A DNA stretch of 64,000 nt from assembly GCA_902767775.1 (NCBI GenBank), contig CACXIP010000031.1, forward strand, positions 1 through 64,000, read 5' to 3'. Below are positions 53,135-62,490 of this stretch, piece after piece (position 1 is the stretch's first letter; each line of letters starts with the position of its first letter). The notes under the pieces were generated by a model that made no database searches, had not been told where the DNA came from, and saw only the letters and a program-made list of their open reading frames with translations. The translations under genes and the position numbers were made by a program. The DNA is from an uncultured Prevotellaceae bacterium (lineage in GTDB: Bacteria > Bacteroidota > Bacteroidia > Bacteroidales > Bacteroidaceae).

Positions 53135-54418
53135 TTATCCTCTTCGCCCGCTTTTGCGGCTGCTCTTTGATGAACCGCCACGACTGCTCTTCCCATATCG
53201 GGAGGATGAACTGACAGAGGCTGTGTTTTGGTGCTTGCTCCGCCCGTATCGGCTGCTTGATGAAGACTTGCTTGAGCTGCTTGACGAGCGGTGGGAGGAT
53301 GTCGAGCGGGGGCGCTCCTCTATCTCTGCGTACAGCCTCTTGCTGTTGTGCTCTGAGTCATACAGCTTGATGGTGTCCTCCTGCTCCACGTACCTGTTGA
53401 TGGCTGCGATAGGCATTCGGATGGTGGATGGCTCGTTGAGTCCGTTGACAAGGTCTCGGCGGTACTGGGGGTTGAGCTCTCGGAGCATGTTGATGTCGAT
53501 GTCGCAGAATTTGGAGATGGACGACAGCGACACGTTGTGGTTGACAACCACTGTGTCGGTATGTTCGGGCAATGTGGTGAGCATCGGACAGATGTTGTGG
53601 TCGCAATAATAGGTCATCACATAGTTGGCTGCGATGAAAGCCGGCACATAACCGCGTGTCTCAGAAGGCAGATAAGGATATATCTTCCAATAGTCCATGG
53701 CTCCGCCGCTTCGGCGGATAGCTTTGTTCACATTCTCTGGGCCGCAGTTGTAGGCGGCGATGGCGAGTGTCCAGTCTCCGAAGATGCGGAACAGGTCGCG
53801 AAGGTATTTGGCAGCGGCGTAAGATGCGCGGATGGGGTCGCGGCGGTCGTCGACCAATGAGTTGACGCGCAGGCCGTATTGCTTGCCGGTGGCGAGCATA
53901 AACTGCCAGAGTCCGGTGGCACCCACGCGTGAGACGGCCTTCGGGTTGAGTGCCGACTCAATGATGGGCAGGTATTTCAACTCGAGCGGTACATTGTAGG
54001 ACTCAAGGGCTTGTTCAAAGATGGGGGTATAGAAATTGATGGAGCCGAGCCATGTGCTCACCGAGCGCCGCATGCGGTTGGTGTATCGGTCGATGAATTG
54101 CCTGACAACGTTGTTGAAGGGCATTTCGATTACAGTGTTCATCTTCCTCAGTCGGAGTGCTATCTCTTCATCACTGTAATAAGGGTTCTCACCGCTCGAC
54201 TCACAGGCTTCGTCTGCATTAAGGTAGTTCTGAGTGAGGAAGAGCGACATCAGACTGTCCAACTCCTCCATATAAAGGGCCTCGGGGACATTGATGACTT
54301 CTTGCTGTCCCTCCTCATCGTTGAAGATGATTTCCAAATCGTCGTTAATCTGTGCCGAGATGCCCGTAGAGCAGAGCATCAGCAACATGGTGATAATATA
54401 TGTCTTTTTCTTCATCAT
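53135..54418 (-). CDS. MltD-like lytic transglycosylase with Ser-rich tail
   Basis: The 427-residue secreted protein has a signal peptide (about 1-22). An SLT-type domain (about 125-260) carries the catalytic Glu154 in PIIESALNPKA and AVSRVGATGLWQFM. One LysM-like segment follows (about 297-340), and then a low-complexity tail of Ser, Arg, Lys and Gly (about 370-427) replaces further LysM repeats. It cleaves peptidoglycan without hydrolysis. The start may be the first or second of two adjacent ATGs (54418 or 54415). Confidence 0.88.
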   Translation of the reverse strand: MMKKKTYIITMLLMLCSTGISAQINDDLEIIFNDEEGQQEVINVPEALYMEELDSLMSLFLTQNYLNADEACESSGENPYYSDEEIALRLRKMNTVIEMPFNNVVRQFIDRYTNRMRRSVSTWLGSINFYTPIFEQALESYNVPLELKYLPIIESALNPKAVSRVGATGLWQFMLATGKQYGLRVNSLVDDRRDPIRASYAAAKYLRDLFRIFGDWTLAIAAYNCGPENVNKAIRRSGGAMDYWKIYPYLPSETRGYVPAFIAANYVMTYYCDHNICPMLTTLPEHTDTVVVNHNVSLSSISKFCDIDINMLRELNPQYRRDLVNGLNEPSTIRMPIAAINRYVEQEDTIKLYDSEHNSKRLYAEIEERPRSTSSHRSSSSSSKSSSSSRYGRSKHQNTASVSSSSRYGKSSRGGSSKSSRKSGRRG

Positions 54419-54459
54419 AATTCAATACAAGTTTCGCTTTCACTAAAAATCTATGAGCT

Positions 54460-54622
54460 AAAGAGCCAACGAAGTAATGTCTAAACTCCTAAACTCCTAC
54501 AAATTTAGCTTTCAAAGAGCCAACGAAGTAATGTCTAAACTCCTACAAATTTAGCTTTCAAAGAGCCAACGGGGTAATGTCTAAACTCCTAATCTCCTAA
54601 ACTCCTAGACTCCTAATCTCCT
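54460..54622 (-). repeat. Promoter-like tandem repeats upstream of mltD
   Basis: Copies start at 54460, 54514 and 54560, each with the common GAGCCAACG-AGTAATGTCTAAACTCCT core. Copies 1 and 2 end in a perfect minus-strand TAAATTTG (54500-54507 and 54546-54553), and copy 3 ends in AAACTCCTA-type microrepeats. No -33 TTTG is at the correct distance. Confidence 0.75.
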
Positions 54623-54626
54623 AACC

Positions 54627-55388
54627 TCAAAACGTCAGACTGCACTGTAGTCCCAGGGCACTTGAGCGCAGTGGATTGCGGTCGGTCTTGCTGTTGATGA
54701 CCGCTGGTGAAACCCTCATGCTGACATCCTTGCTGATGTCAAAGTCTGACAGTGATGCGTCGATATAAGCATCGAGGACAGACACTGCGTAGATTCCCAA
54801 CAACACGAAGAAACTCATGTCGCGCCAACGGCGGTAATAGTCCTTGCGCTTCTTGAAGAGATTTTTAAACCGATCCTTGTTGCTGTCGGTTATTTGGGTG
54901 TTCAGATGCAAAAACTGGTCGTAGCTATGCGTCGTGGGGTCGAGGTCACTGATGTCGAGATAGGCCTGTGAGTAATCGCGGTACATCTGGTCGTTCCATT
55001 GGAGGGCATAGATGCAGCCTACGAATCCTCCGTAAACGATAGGCAGCTTCCAGTATTTCCTGTTGTATATCTGCCCTGCGCCAGGCAGGACGATGGCGAG
55101 CCATAGGGCGCGCTTCGGGTCCGGGCGCCAGGTGCTCCAGTCGCGTCTGGTCTTGTGGAAGACGCTGTCTGGGGCAGGGTCGGTGAAGATGATGGTGCCG
55201 TCGTCAGCAGTGGTGCCGATGATGTCGTCCATGGGCATGTCATCGATGATGAGAGTGCCCTCGGTGCCCATCTTCAGCGTGTCGGCATTGACATTCACCT
55301 GCGCCCGGATGCCCATGGAAATGGTCAGCAGGCAGGCGGCAATCATCCACTTGGCGACAACGTGTGATATAAGGGAAGACTCCTTCAC
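54627..55388 (-). CDS. DUF5683 domain membrane protein
   Basis: The 253-residue protein has an N-terminal signal-like segment (about 8-29) and an acidic periplasmic linker. The DUF5683 region begins RRDWSTWRPDPKRALWLAIVLPGAGQIYNRKYWKLP, with hydrophobic helices about 95-130 and 195-215. Function is unknown. The gene follows parB with almost no gap (1 bp) and precedes mltD, a gene order common in Bacteroidota. Confidence 0.85.
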   Translation of the reverse strand: MKESSLISHVVAKWMIAACLLTISMGIRAQVNVNADTLKMGTEGTLIIDDMPMDDIIGTTADDGTIIFTDPAPDSVFHKTRRDWSTWRPDPKRALWLAIVLPGAGQIYNRKYWKLPIVYGGFVGCIYALQWNDQMYRDYSQAYLDISDLDPTTHSYDQFLHLNTQITDSNKDRFKNLFKKRKDYYRRWRDMSFFVLLGIYAVSVLDAYIDASLSDFDISKDVSMRVSPAVINSKTDRNPLRSSALGLQCSLTF

Positions 55389-55389
55389 G

Positions 55390-56280
55390 TTATGACTTCC
55401 TCATATTGTCAAACACATTCATGATATGCTCAAGCTCCTCTTCGTTGGCAAAGGGGATGCTGATTTTTCCCTTGCCGTTGGGGGAAATGCTGAGAGAAAC
55501 TTTTGTATTGAAGAAATTCTCCAACTGTTTCCTGAGCAGACCAAATTCTTCTGAGAGAGGGTTGCCTTTTCCGCGGCTTCCTCCCAAAGCGGTACCATCA
55601 CCGTTCTTCAGCTTCTTCACCAGTTCCTCCACCTGTCTGACGGAGGCTCCGTTGCGCTGGATTTGCTCAAACACCTGCAGCTGCAGCGAGGGGCTGTCGA
55701 GTGACAGAAGTGCACGGGCATGCCCCATGTCGATGGTCTTTTTCTGCAATGCCATCTGTATTTGGGCAGGTAGTTTGAGCAGACGGAGGTAGTTGGCGAC
55801 GGCCACGCGGCTCTTGCCCACACGTTCGGCCACTTTCTCCTGCGTCATGCCTTCTTGCTCCAGCAAGTGGGAATAGGCGAGGGCGATATCTATCGCATTG
55901 AGGTCCTCGCGCTGGATGTTCTCCACAAGCGCCATCTCCATCACGTTCTCGTCTTTGATGGTGCGGATATAGGCGGGAATGGTTTGGAGACCCACCATCT
56001 GTGAGGCGCGCCATCTGCGCTCTCCAGCCACAATCTGATATTTGCCCTCACCGGTCTGGCGCAGGGTAATGGGCTGTACGATGCCTATCTCGCGGATGCT
56101 GTTGGCCAATTCCTGCAGCGCCGACGGGTCGAATTCCCTTCGAGGTTGGTTGGGGTTGGCTTCTATCTGGTCAAGGGGTATCTCACTGATGGTGCTGCTG
56201 CCTTGCGGCTTCACCTCCTCAGTGGAAATCAGGGCGTCAAGGCCCCTGCCCAATGCGTTGAATTTCTTTTTTGCTGCCAT
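55390..56280 (-). CDS. parB: Chromosome partitioning protein ParB
   Basis: The 296-residue protein has a basic N-terminus (AAKKKFNALGRGLDALIS) for ParA contact, the nuclease-like domain with GERRWRASQM, a central helix-turn-helix around QEKVAERVGKSRVAVANYLRLL, and a C-terminal dimerisation domain. It binds parS near the origin and uses CTP in characterised members. No convincing parS was found in this window. It lies 67 bp after parA. Confidence 0.95.
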   Translation of the reverse strand: MAAKKKFNALGRGLDALISTEEVKPQGSSTISEIPLDQIEANPNQPRREFDPSALQELANSIREIGIVQPITLRQTGEGKYQIVAGERRWRASQMVGLQTIPAYIRTIKDENVMEMALVENIQREDLNAIDIALAYSHLLEQEGMTQEKVAERVGKSRVAVANYLRLLKLPAQIQMALQKKTIDMGHARALLSLDSPSLQLQVFEQIQRNGASVRQVEELVKKLKNGDGTALGGSRGKGNPLSEEFGLLRKQLENFFNTKVSLSISPNGKGKISIPFANEEELEHIMNVFDNMRKS

Positions 56281-56284
56281 GATT

Positions 56285-56320
56285 ATAATTTTGAGTTTTG
56301 AGATTTGAATTTTGAGCTTT
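56285..56320. repeat. TTTTGAG microrepeat between parA and parB
   Basis: A short run of TTTTGAG-like 7-bp units, of the same type as that after the barrel-protein gene near 10665. Confidence 0.5.
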
Positions 56321-56347
56321 GCGTTGACTCACAAATTCATTAACTCG

Positions 56348-57115
56348 CTAACTCCTCTCCTTGCTGATGATTTCCTTGGCGAGAGCCAGGTGGTTCTTGC
56401 TGCCGGTGCTGTCCGCGTCGTAGAGGATGACGGGCAGGCCGTGGCTCGGACTCTCACTGAGTTTGACATTGCGCTGGATGACCGTCTTGAACACCAGTTC
56501 CTGAAAATGCCGCTTCACCTCGTCGTAGATTTGGTTGGCCAGGCGCAGACGGCTGTCATACATCGTCAGCAGAAATCCCTCTATCTCCAAGTGTGGGTTG
56601 AGCTTGCTCTTGATGATTTTGATGGTGTTGAGCAGTTTGCCTATGCCCTCAAGGGCAAAATATTCGCACTGGACAGGGATAATCACGGAGTCGGCGGCGG
56701 TGAGCGCGTTGACGGTGATGAGTCCCAGCGAGGGGGAGCAGTCTATTAGGATATAGTCATATTCGTCTCGGATGGGTGCCAGCAGACGGCTGACGACCTT
56801 TTCCCGGTTGTTGATGTTGAGCATCTCTATCTCCGCACCCACGAGGTCGATGTGGCTGGGTATGATGTCGAGACCTTCGATGTCGGTTGTGTAGATGGCG
56901 TCGCGGATGTCGCTCTCGCCAATGAGGCACTCATAGATGGAACTCTCCAGGGTCTTTATGTCAACGCCCAGTCCACTCGATGCATTGGCCTGTGGGTCGG
57001 CGTCGATGACTAGAACGGTTTTTTCCAAGGTTGCCAATGAGGCGGCTAAGTTGATGGCTGTCGTTGTCTTGCCTACTCCGCCCTTTTGGTTGGCTAATGC
57101 AATGATCTTTCCCAT
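56348..57115 (-). CDS. parA: Chromosome partitioning ATPase ParA/Soj
   Basis: The 255-residue cytoplasmic deviant-Walker ATPase has KGGVGKTT at 11-18, the DADPQANAS motif at 40-48 and an IDCSPSLG segment. It segregates chromosomes with ParB. The ATG at 57115 gives the standard [13 protein letters not shown] start; the frame extends upstream to 57181 but the extra residues are not conserved. The promoter box at 57225-57232 is shared in a divergent region with surE. Confidence 0.95.
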   Translation of the reverse strand: MGKIIALANQKGGVGKTTTAINLAASLATLEKTVLVIDADPQANASSGLGVDIKTLESSIYECLIGESDIRDAIYTTDIEGLDIIPSHIDLVGAEIEMLNINNREKVVSRLLAPIRDEYDYILIDCSPSLGLITVNALTAADSVIIPVQCEYFALEGIGKLLNTIKIIKSKLNPHLEIEGFLLTMYDSRLRLANQIYDEVKRHFQELVFKTVIQRNVKLSESPSHGLPVILYDADSTGSKNHLALAKEIISKERS

Positions 57116-57224
57116 GTAAGTTATAGATAATTCTTTTTCTTCTGTTCTTAACCTTGATGTTCGATGCGGTGCCTGACCCATCTTGCCGGGGGAGGACGTC
57201 CGCTCATTGTTGCGTAATTAAATG

Positions 57225-57232
57225 CAAAGGTA
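57225..57232 (-). promoter_or_regulatory. parA promoter -7 box (TACCTTTG)
   Basis: Exact TAnnTTTG match on the minus strand, about 110 bp before the parA start. The surE box lies 42 bp away on the other strand. Confidence 0.65.
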
Positions 57233-57273
57233 CATATTTTATATGAAAAAATCCTATTTTAAAGGTTTTTTCG

Positions 57274-57281
57274 TACTTTTG
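57274..57281 (+). promoter_or_regulatory. surE promoter -7 box (TACTTTTG)
   Basis: Exact TAnnTTTG match 22 bp before the surE ATG at 57304. Confidence 0.7.
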
Positions 57282-57303
57282 CACTTGAAAATTAATATTG
57301 CTT

Positions 57304-58077
57304 ATGAATTGTCAAAGACCGTTAATACTGATATCCAATGATGACGGGTATCAGGCAAAGGGCATCAACAGCCTCGTTGAGATGGTGCGTGACTTGGGAG
57401 ATGTGCTGGTGTGCGCACCCGATGGACCGCGTTCCGGACAGGCGTGCGCCTTCTCTGCTGTCGATCCCCTGAGACTCATTCTCAGAAAGGAGGAGGAGGG
57501 CCTGCGGGTGTGGTCTTGCAATGGAACACCCGTCGACAGTGTAAAATTAGCGCTCAACCAATTCTGCTCCGACCGGTTGCCTTCCATCATCATCGGTGGC
57601 ATCAACCATGGTGACAATGGTTCGGTCAATACTCACTATTCAGGAACGATGGGGGTTGCTCTGGAGGGATGCATGAAATATATCCCTTCGGTGGCTTTCT
57701 CGCTATGTGATTACTCTCCGGACGCAGATTTCGAACCAATGAGGACGTTGATAAGGAGCATCACCAAAAGGGTGATTGAAGAAGGGCTTCCCAAGGGTGT
57801 GTGTCTCAATGTCAACTTTCCCTTGGGGGAATGCCGGGGGGTGAGGATATGCCGCATGGCTCATGGCACATGGTATGACGAGTGTGTGAAGGAACATCAT
57901 CCTCGTGGCTACGACTATTTCTGGATGGTGGGCAGATACCGCAATGATGAACCAGAGGCAGAGGATACCGACAACTGGGCACTCAACCATGGTTATGTGG
58001 CGATTACTCCTACACATATTGATGTGACTCACTACGAAATGATGGAGCAAATGAAATCATGGGATTTTGATTTGTAA
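57304..58077 (+). CDS. surE: 5'-nucleotidase SurE
   Basis: The 257-residue metal-dependent phosphatase starts ILISNDDGYQAKGI, with the catalytic NDDG. It also has APDGPRSGQACAFS, GTPVDSV, and GINHGDNGSVNTHYSGTMGVA motifs. It dephosphorylates nucleoside monophosphates. The ATG at 57304 is preferred over an in-frame TTG at 57298. It is the first gene of a unit with lpxB, 27 bp downstream. Confidence 0.95.
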   Translation: MNCQRPLILISNDDGYQAKGINSLVEMVRDLGDVLVCAPDGPRSGQACAFSAVDPLRLILRKEEEGLRVWSCNGTPVDSVKLALNQFCSDRLPSIIIGGINHGDNGSVNTHYSGTMGVALEGCMKYIPSVAFSLCDYSPDADFEPMRTLIRSITKRVIEEGLPKGVCLNVNFPLGECRGVRICRMAHGTWYDECVKEHHPRGYDYFWMVGRYRNDEPEAEDTDNWALNHGYVAITPTHIDVTHYEMMEQMKSWDFDL

Positions 58078-58104
58078 TTTTCTTTACATTATTAAGACGT
58101 TGCA

Positions 58105-59247
58105 ATGAGGTATTATCTGATAGTCGGTGAAGCGAGTGGAGACATTCATGCCTCTCGTCTGATGAGGGAACTGAAGGTGGCTGACCCCCAGGCTGAGTTT
58201 CGCTATTTCGGCGGCGACTTAATGTCTGCGGAGGGCGGCACGCTGGTCAGGCACTATCGTGATACGGCTTATATGGGTTTCGCCTCTGTGCTGGCGCATT
58301 TACCTGCCATTTTCCGCAATATGTCGAGATGCAAACAAGATATTGCCGCTTGGAGTCCCGATGTGGTGATTCTTGTGGATTATCCGGGTTTCAATCTCAA
58401 CATTGCTCATTTCGTGCATGAGAAGAAACTGGCCAAGGTGTATTATTATATCTCTCCAAAAATCTGGGCTTGGAAAGAGCATCGTATTAATAACATTAAG
58501 AGGGATGTCGACGAATTGTTCTCCATCCTTCCTTTCGAGGTGCCTTTCTTTGAACAGAAACATGGATATCACATCCATTACGTGGGAAACCCTACGGCGG
58601 ATGAGGTGGCAGTGTTTAAGAATGATTATAATGAATCATTTTTACAATTTTGCAATCGCAGCAACCTCTCGGACAAGCCCATTATCGCCTTGTTGGCAGG
58701 AAGCCGCCGAACAGAAATCAAGGACAACCTGCCACGCATGATGAAGGCTGCCAAAGAACTGCCTGACTATCAGTTTGTATTGGCGGGGGCTCCTTCAATA
58801 GATGAGGAATACTACAGTCAGTTGATTACTGGCAGCGACGTGAGGTTGGTGAAAAATGATACTTTTGCCTTGCTCTCACATGCCACGGCGGCTTTGGTCA
58901 CCAGCGGAACGGCTACATTGGAAACGGCGCTTTTCAATGTGCCGCAGGTGGTGTGTTATGCCTTGCCTATGGCAAAAATGTATGGTTTGTTGCGAAAATG
59001 GTTCCTCAAAGTCAGGTATATATCGTTGGTCAACCTCATTGCCGACCGTGAGTTGGTTCCTGAACTGGTGGCCGACACCTTCACTCATGAACGGATGATG
59101 CAGTGCCTGCGCAACATTCTCCCTGGGGCTCAGGGGCGCGATGACATGCTCAGGGGTTATGAAGCCATGCGGCAGGTCATAGGCGCTCCGGGCGCTCCTG
59201 CACATGCTGCTGGGCTTATGGTGAAACTGCTGGGCGAGAAGGGGTAG
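58105..59247 (+). CDS. lpxB: Lipid-A-disaccharide synthase
   Basis: The 380-residue peripheral membrane GT19 enzyme makes lipid A disaccharide from UDP-diacylglucosamine and lipid X. Typical motifs are LIVGEASGDIHASRL at the start, the YISPKIWAWKEHRI segment, VGNPTADE, LLAGSRRTEI and ALVTSGTATLETALF. Length is normal. It follows surE by 27 bp and shares its promoter. Confidence 0.96.
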   Translation: MRYYLIVGEASGDIHASRLMRELKVADPQAEFRYFGGDLMSAEGGTLVRHYRDTAYMGFASVLAHLPAIFRNMSRCKQDIAAWSPDVVILVDYPGFNLNIAHFVHEKKLAKVYYYISPKIWAWKEHRINNIKRDVDELFSILPFEVPFFEQKHGYHIHYVGNPTADEVAVFKNDYNESFLQFCNRSNLSDKPIIALLAGSRRTEIKDNLPRMMKAAKELPDYQFVLAGAPSIDEEYYSQLITGSDVRLVKNDTFALLSHATAALVTSGTATLETALFNVPQVVCYALPMAKMYGLLRKWFLKVRYISLVNLIADRELVPELVADTFTHERMMQCLRNILPGAQGRDDMLRGYEAMRQVIGAPGAPAHAAGLMVKLLGEKG

Positions 59248-59312
59248 GGTGGCCTCTGTTTTTTTCTATGATAATCTTCTTTGGGATTGGCACCGATGTC
59301 GTTTTTTTTCCC

Positions 59313-59320
59313 TACCTTTG
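59313..59320 (+). promoter_or_regulatory. Promoter -7 box (TACCTTTG) with long leader
   Basis: Exact TAnnTTTG match 142 bp before the DUF4494 ATG. Two small hairpins (about 59336-59347 and 59354-59367) lie in the implied leader. Confidence 0.65.
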
Positions 59321-59462
59321 CATCGTTGTACAAACGGGAAGATTCCCTTCTGTCTGCCTCATCAGGCAAATGGTTTGATACTTAAAATACTTAACTGCTT
59401 AACTTCTTGAAAGTTGGGCGAATTAGAATTTGATATATTATATTAATAGAAACAATTATCTT

Positions 59463-59942
59463 ATGAGATCTAGAACAGCAGATTGGTTTGAGACCAAAAT
59501 CCGTTATGAGAAGACAATGGAGGACGGATTGCAGAAGAAAGTAACAGAACAATATACTGTCGATGCACTCAGCTTCACAGAGGCAGAGGGTTCGATTACC
59601 GAGGAGATGTCATCCTATATCAGTGGTGAGTTTGAGGTGGCTGACATCAAAAAGGCTACCTATAAGGAAATCTTCTTCAGTGAGGCCGACAGCGATGATA
59701 GGTGGTATAAGGCCAAGTTGCAGTTCATCACTATCGACGAGAAGACGGAAAAGGAAAAGCGTTCCAACGTCTATTACCTGGTTCAGGCTGGTACGCTCAG
59801 CCGTGCTGTGTCGCATATTGAGGAGGTGATGGGCAACACGATGATAGATTATGTCATCGCATCTGTGGCAGAGACTCAAATCATGGACGTGTTTGAGCAT
59901 AAGGTTCAGCCCATCAAACAGGAAAAACCAGCTGAAGAGTAG
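59463..59942 (+). CDS. DUF4494 family protein
   Basis: The 159-residue cytoplasmic protein starts RSRTADWFETKIRYEKT, with QYTVDALSFTEAE, YKEIFFSEADSDDRWYKAKL and YYLVQAGTL segments typical of DUF4494, a family restricted to Bacteroidota as far as I know. Function is unknown. It is 4 bp upstream of yggS. The ATG at 59463 is chosen over 59430, which adds an Asn/Tyr-rich non-conserved extension. Confidence 0.88.
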   Translation: MRSRTADWFETKIRYEKTMEDGLQKKVTEQYTVDALSFTEAEGSITEEMSSYISGEFEVADIKKATYKEIFFSEADSDDRWYKAKLQFITIDEKTEKEKRSNVYYLVQAGTLSRAVSHIEEVMGNTMIDYVIASVAETQIMDVFEHKVQPIKQEKPAEE

Positions 59943-59946
59943 GCCA

Positions 59947-60618
59947 ATGGGAACAATCCGGGAGAACCTGAGGCAGGTGACCGGTCTGTTGCCTGCTGGT
60001 GTGCGGCTGGTGGCGGTGAGCAAGTTTCATCCTGCCAGTTCCATCGAAGAGGCGTATGCCGAGGGGCAGCGCATCTTCGGTGAGAGCCATGTGCAGGAAC
60101 TGCAGGCCAAACAACCGGTGCTGCCGAAGGATATCGAGTGGCATTTCATCGGTCATCTACAGACCAATAAAGTGCGCTTCATCGTTCCATATGTGAGTAT
60201 GATTGAGGCCGTCGACTCCATCCGCCTGCTGAGGGAAATCAACCGGCAGGCGGAGCGTTGTGGCCGCACGGTGGATGTGCTGCTGGAACTGCATATCGCT
60301 GAGGAGGAAACAAAATACGGACTGACGCTCGACGACTGCCGGCAACTGCTTGCCGATGGTGAGTGGCGGGCGATGCCATATGTGCGCATTTGCGGACTGA
60401 TGATGATGGCTTCGTATGTCGACGATGAGGAGCAGATACGCAATGAGATGATGACGGCGGCTAACTTCTTCGATGAGGTGAAGGCTGCCTATTTCGCTGA
60501 TGCCGACTATTTCTGCGAGCGCAGTTGGGGCATGAGCCATGATTTCCCCATTGCATGCCAATGCCGCTCTACCTTGGTGAGGGTAGGGTCGGCAATTTTC
60601 GGAGAAAGGGTGTACTGA
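59947..60618 (+). CDS. yggS: YggS-family PLP homeostasis protein
   Basis: The 223-residue fold-type III PLP-binding protein has the PLP lysine in LVAVSKFHP (K26), FGESHVQE, WHFIGHLQTNK and CGLMMMASY segments. It controls cytosolic pyridoxal phosphate in characterised bacteria. The ATG at 59947 lies 4 bp after the DUF4494 stop and preserves the family N-terminus. Confidence 0.93.
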   Translation: MGTIRENLRQVTGLLPAGVRLVAVSKFHPASSIEEAYAEGQRIFGESHVQELQAKQPVLPKDIEWHFIGHLQTNKVRFIVPYVSMIEAVDSIRLLREINRQAERCGRTVDVLLELHIAEEETKYGLTLDDCRQLLADGEWRAMPYVRICGLMMMASYVDDEEQIRNEMMTAANFFDEVKAAYFADADYFCERSWGMSHDFPIACQCRSTLVRVGSAIFGERVY

Positions 60619-60660
60619 CGGTCGAAGTTTCTTCAGGTATTATCCTCTTCGCGGGCAAGT

Positions 60661-62475
60661 TCACATGACAACAACCTTCTTTCCTCGCATGATATAGATG
60701 CCGCTGGGCAGAATCTTGGGATTGTTGCCCACCTTGCGTCCGTCGAGCGTGTAGATGTTGTCATCGGTCCTTGTGGCAATTGTCGTGATGGCAGGACTGA
60801 TGCCCGCTGTGAAGTCATTGATGTAGCGGAGGCTGATGACTCCGTCATTACTTTCAGTGATGCCGCTCAGTGCCTTGTTGAGTTTTTCGCCATTATAGAC
60901 CTGGAAATTGACGGTCTCGGTGGTGTCATTGAGCGCAGTCACTTCAGAGGTCCCGGGGAAGGGGTCGCCGCCCAACTGCTCAAAGAAATCGCTGTTCTTG
61001 ATGAGCTTGCCGTCAATGCTGTCTCCTACGTTATATTGGGCGAAAAGCAATCCGTCGGCAGGCACGACAGTCATCCTTGGCTTCCCTTTTCGGTTGTTGG
61101 CGCTGTTGCTCCCACTGGTGATGCTGAAGGCACTGGCATCGTAATCCACATGATATACCAACAACCCATGACCTTTCTGGGCATGGTTTACCCCTATTTT
61201 TTGGATGTTCTCGATGATGAAATATTCTCGTCCGCTCATGTCATTGTCGTTGGCAATGCGGTAGGCGCTGCCCCCGTCATCAAGAGCCTTGATGTCAAGG
61301 TCGGCGCTCTCGGTCAGAGTAGGGATTTCTATCCAATCAAACGCCTCACGCTCCCATGCGTTGAGGGCTACGGGGGCGTAACCGTTGGTCAAATAATTGC
61401 CGCTGTCCATCAGACTCCAGTATTCCATTCCCTGGTTGTCGCCCTTGACGGAGTTTTCTGTGGGATAGAAGTCGGGCATGCCCATGGTGTGGCAGAACTC
61501 ATGGCAGAGGGTACCTGTGCCATTGATGCGCTCGAAGGGTGCAGAACTCCAGCATCCGGGGAATCCGTTGAGTTCGGCACTCACCGCATAGCGAGATATT
61601 TTCTTCCCGTCGTAGGAACCACCGGAGACGGTTCCCGACTTGGGCCAGATGCAGTCGGTGGTGTTGCCGCTCATCGACTGTGAGTAACCTGCGTAAATAA
61701 TAATGACAAGGTCAACATTGCCATCGTTGTTGGCGTCATACTGTGAGAAGTCCAGACTGTCGTTCATCAATGTACAGGCATCCTGGAAAAGCAGGTCCAT
61801 TCGCTCATCCTTTGCATCCTGTCGGGTACCTCCGTAGGTCTTTAGGGCACTGGGCAGTTTCACGGGGCCATAGACATCAAATTGTGGTTTGAATTTCCCG
61901 AAACTGATAAAGTCGAAATACTTGGCGACACTGCAGGTGTTGGCAGCCTCACCACGGCCGTAGTTGACCAGTTTCTTGGATGAATTGAAATATTCATCAA
62001 ACGACCGCTTGGGATTCTCTATGGAGAAAGTGGTGTCATTGAACTCGGCGAGGATGACAACGGCCTTGGGGGTGCCAACATGGGGAAATAGCGTTCCGGT
62101 TGTAGCAATGGGCTCGCGCCGTGCTTTCTGCCGTTTGGCTGCCAATTGGCCTGCCTCTAAGAAAAGTCGTCGGTCTTGCTTGTTGGCCAAACGGTTCTCT
62201 TCCAATGAGCGTTGCTCCGCATTGTGGGCAAGTTGGCGTGTGGGGTGTAACTCACCGTCGGTGCCTATGGCGGCAACAAAGAAATCTTTGTCCTGCTGCA
62301 CGAGCAGCACTCCATCAAGTGTGGTGTAATAACTGAAGTCCTCATCACCATGAAGGATGACGGAGAGGACGGTGCCGTCGCTCTGTCGCATCTCGACAGG
62401 GAATGGCCACGCTTTCACAGCATATGTGCTGATGGTTATGCAAAGGCAAATGATGACAAACAGTAATCTTCTCAT
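60661..62475 (-). CDS. Secreted M6-family metallopeptidase
   Basis: The 604-residue exported protein has a signal peptide (about 1-19) and a propeptide-like region. The M6 domain carries the HEFCHTMGMPDFY motif (HEFCH 325-329) and DGNVDLVIIIYAG. The C-terminal end (IYTLDGRKVGNN and GIYIMRGKKVVVM) is of the Prevotella type that resembles type IX sorting signals. The catalytic HExxH motif is complete. It lies 42 bp from the convergent yggS stop with no clear terminator. Confidence 0.88.
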   Translation of the reverse strand: MRRLLFVIICLCITISTYAVKAWPFPVEMRQSDGTVLSVILHGDEDFSYYTTLDGVLLVQQDKDFFVAAIGTDGELHPTRQLAHNAEQRSLEENRLANKQDRRLFLEAGQLAAKRQKARREPIATTGTLFPHVGTPKAVVILAEFNDTTFSIENPKRSFDEYFNSSKKLVNYGRGEAANTCSVAKYFDFISFGKFKPQFDVYGPVKLPSALKTYGGTRQDAKDERMDLLFQDACTLMNDSLDFSQYDANNDGNVDLVIIIYAGYSQSMSGNTTDCIWPKSGTVSGGSYDGKKISRYAVSAELNGFPGCWSSAPFERINGTGTLCHEFCHTMGMPDFYPTENSVKGDNQGMEYWSLMDSGNYLTNGYAPVALNAWEREAFDWIEIPTLTESADLDIKALDDGGSAYRIANDNDMSGREYFIIENIQKIGVNHAQKGHGLLVYHVDYDASAFSITSGSNSANNRKGKPRMTVVPADGLLFAQYNVGDSIDGKLIKNSDFFEQLGGDPFPGTSEVTALNDTTETVNFQVYNGEKLNKALSGITESNDGVISLRYINDFTAGISPAITTIATRTDDNIYTLDGRKVGNNPKILPSGIYIMRGKKVVVM

Positions 62476-62490
62476 AATTGTTTCAATGCT

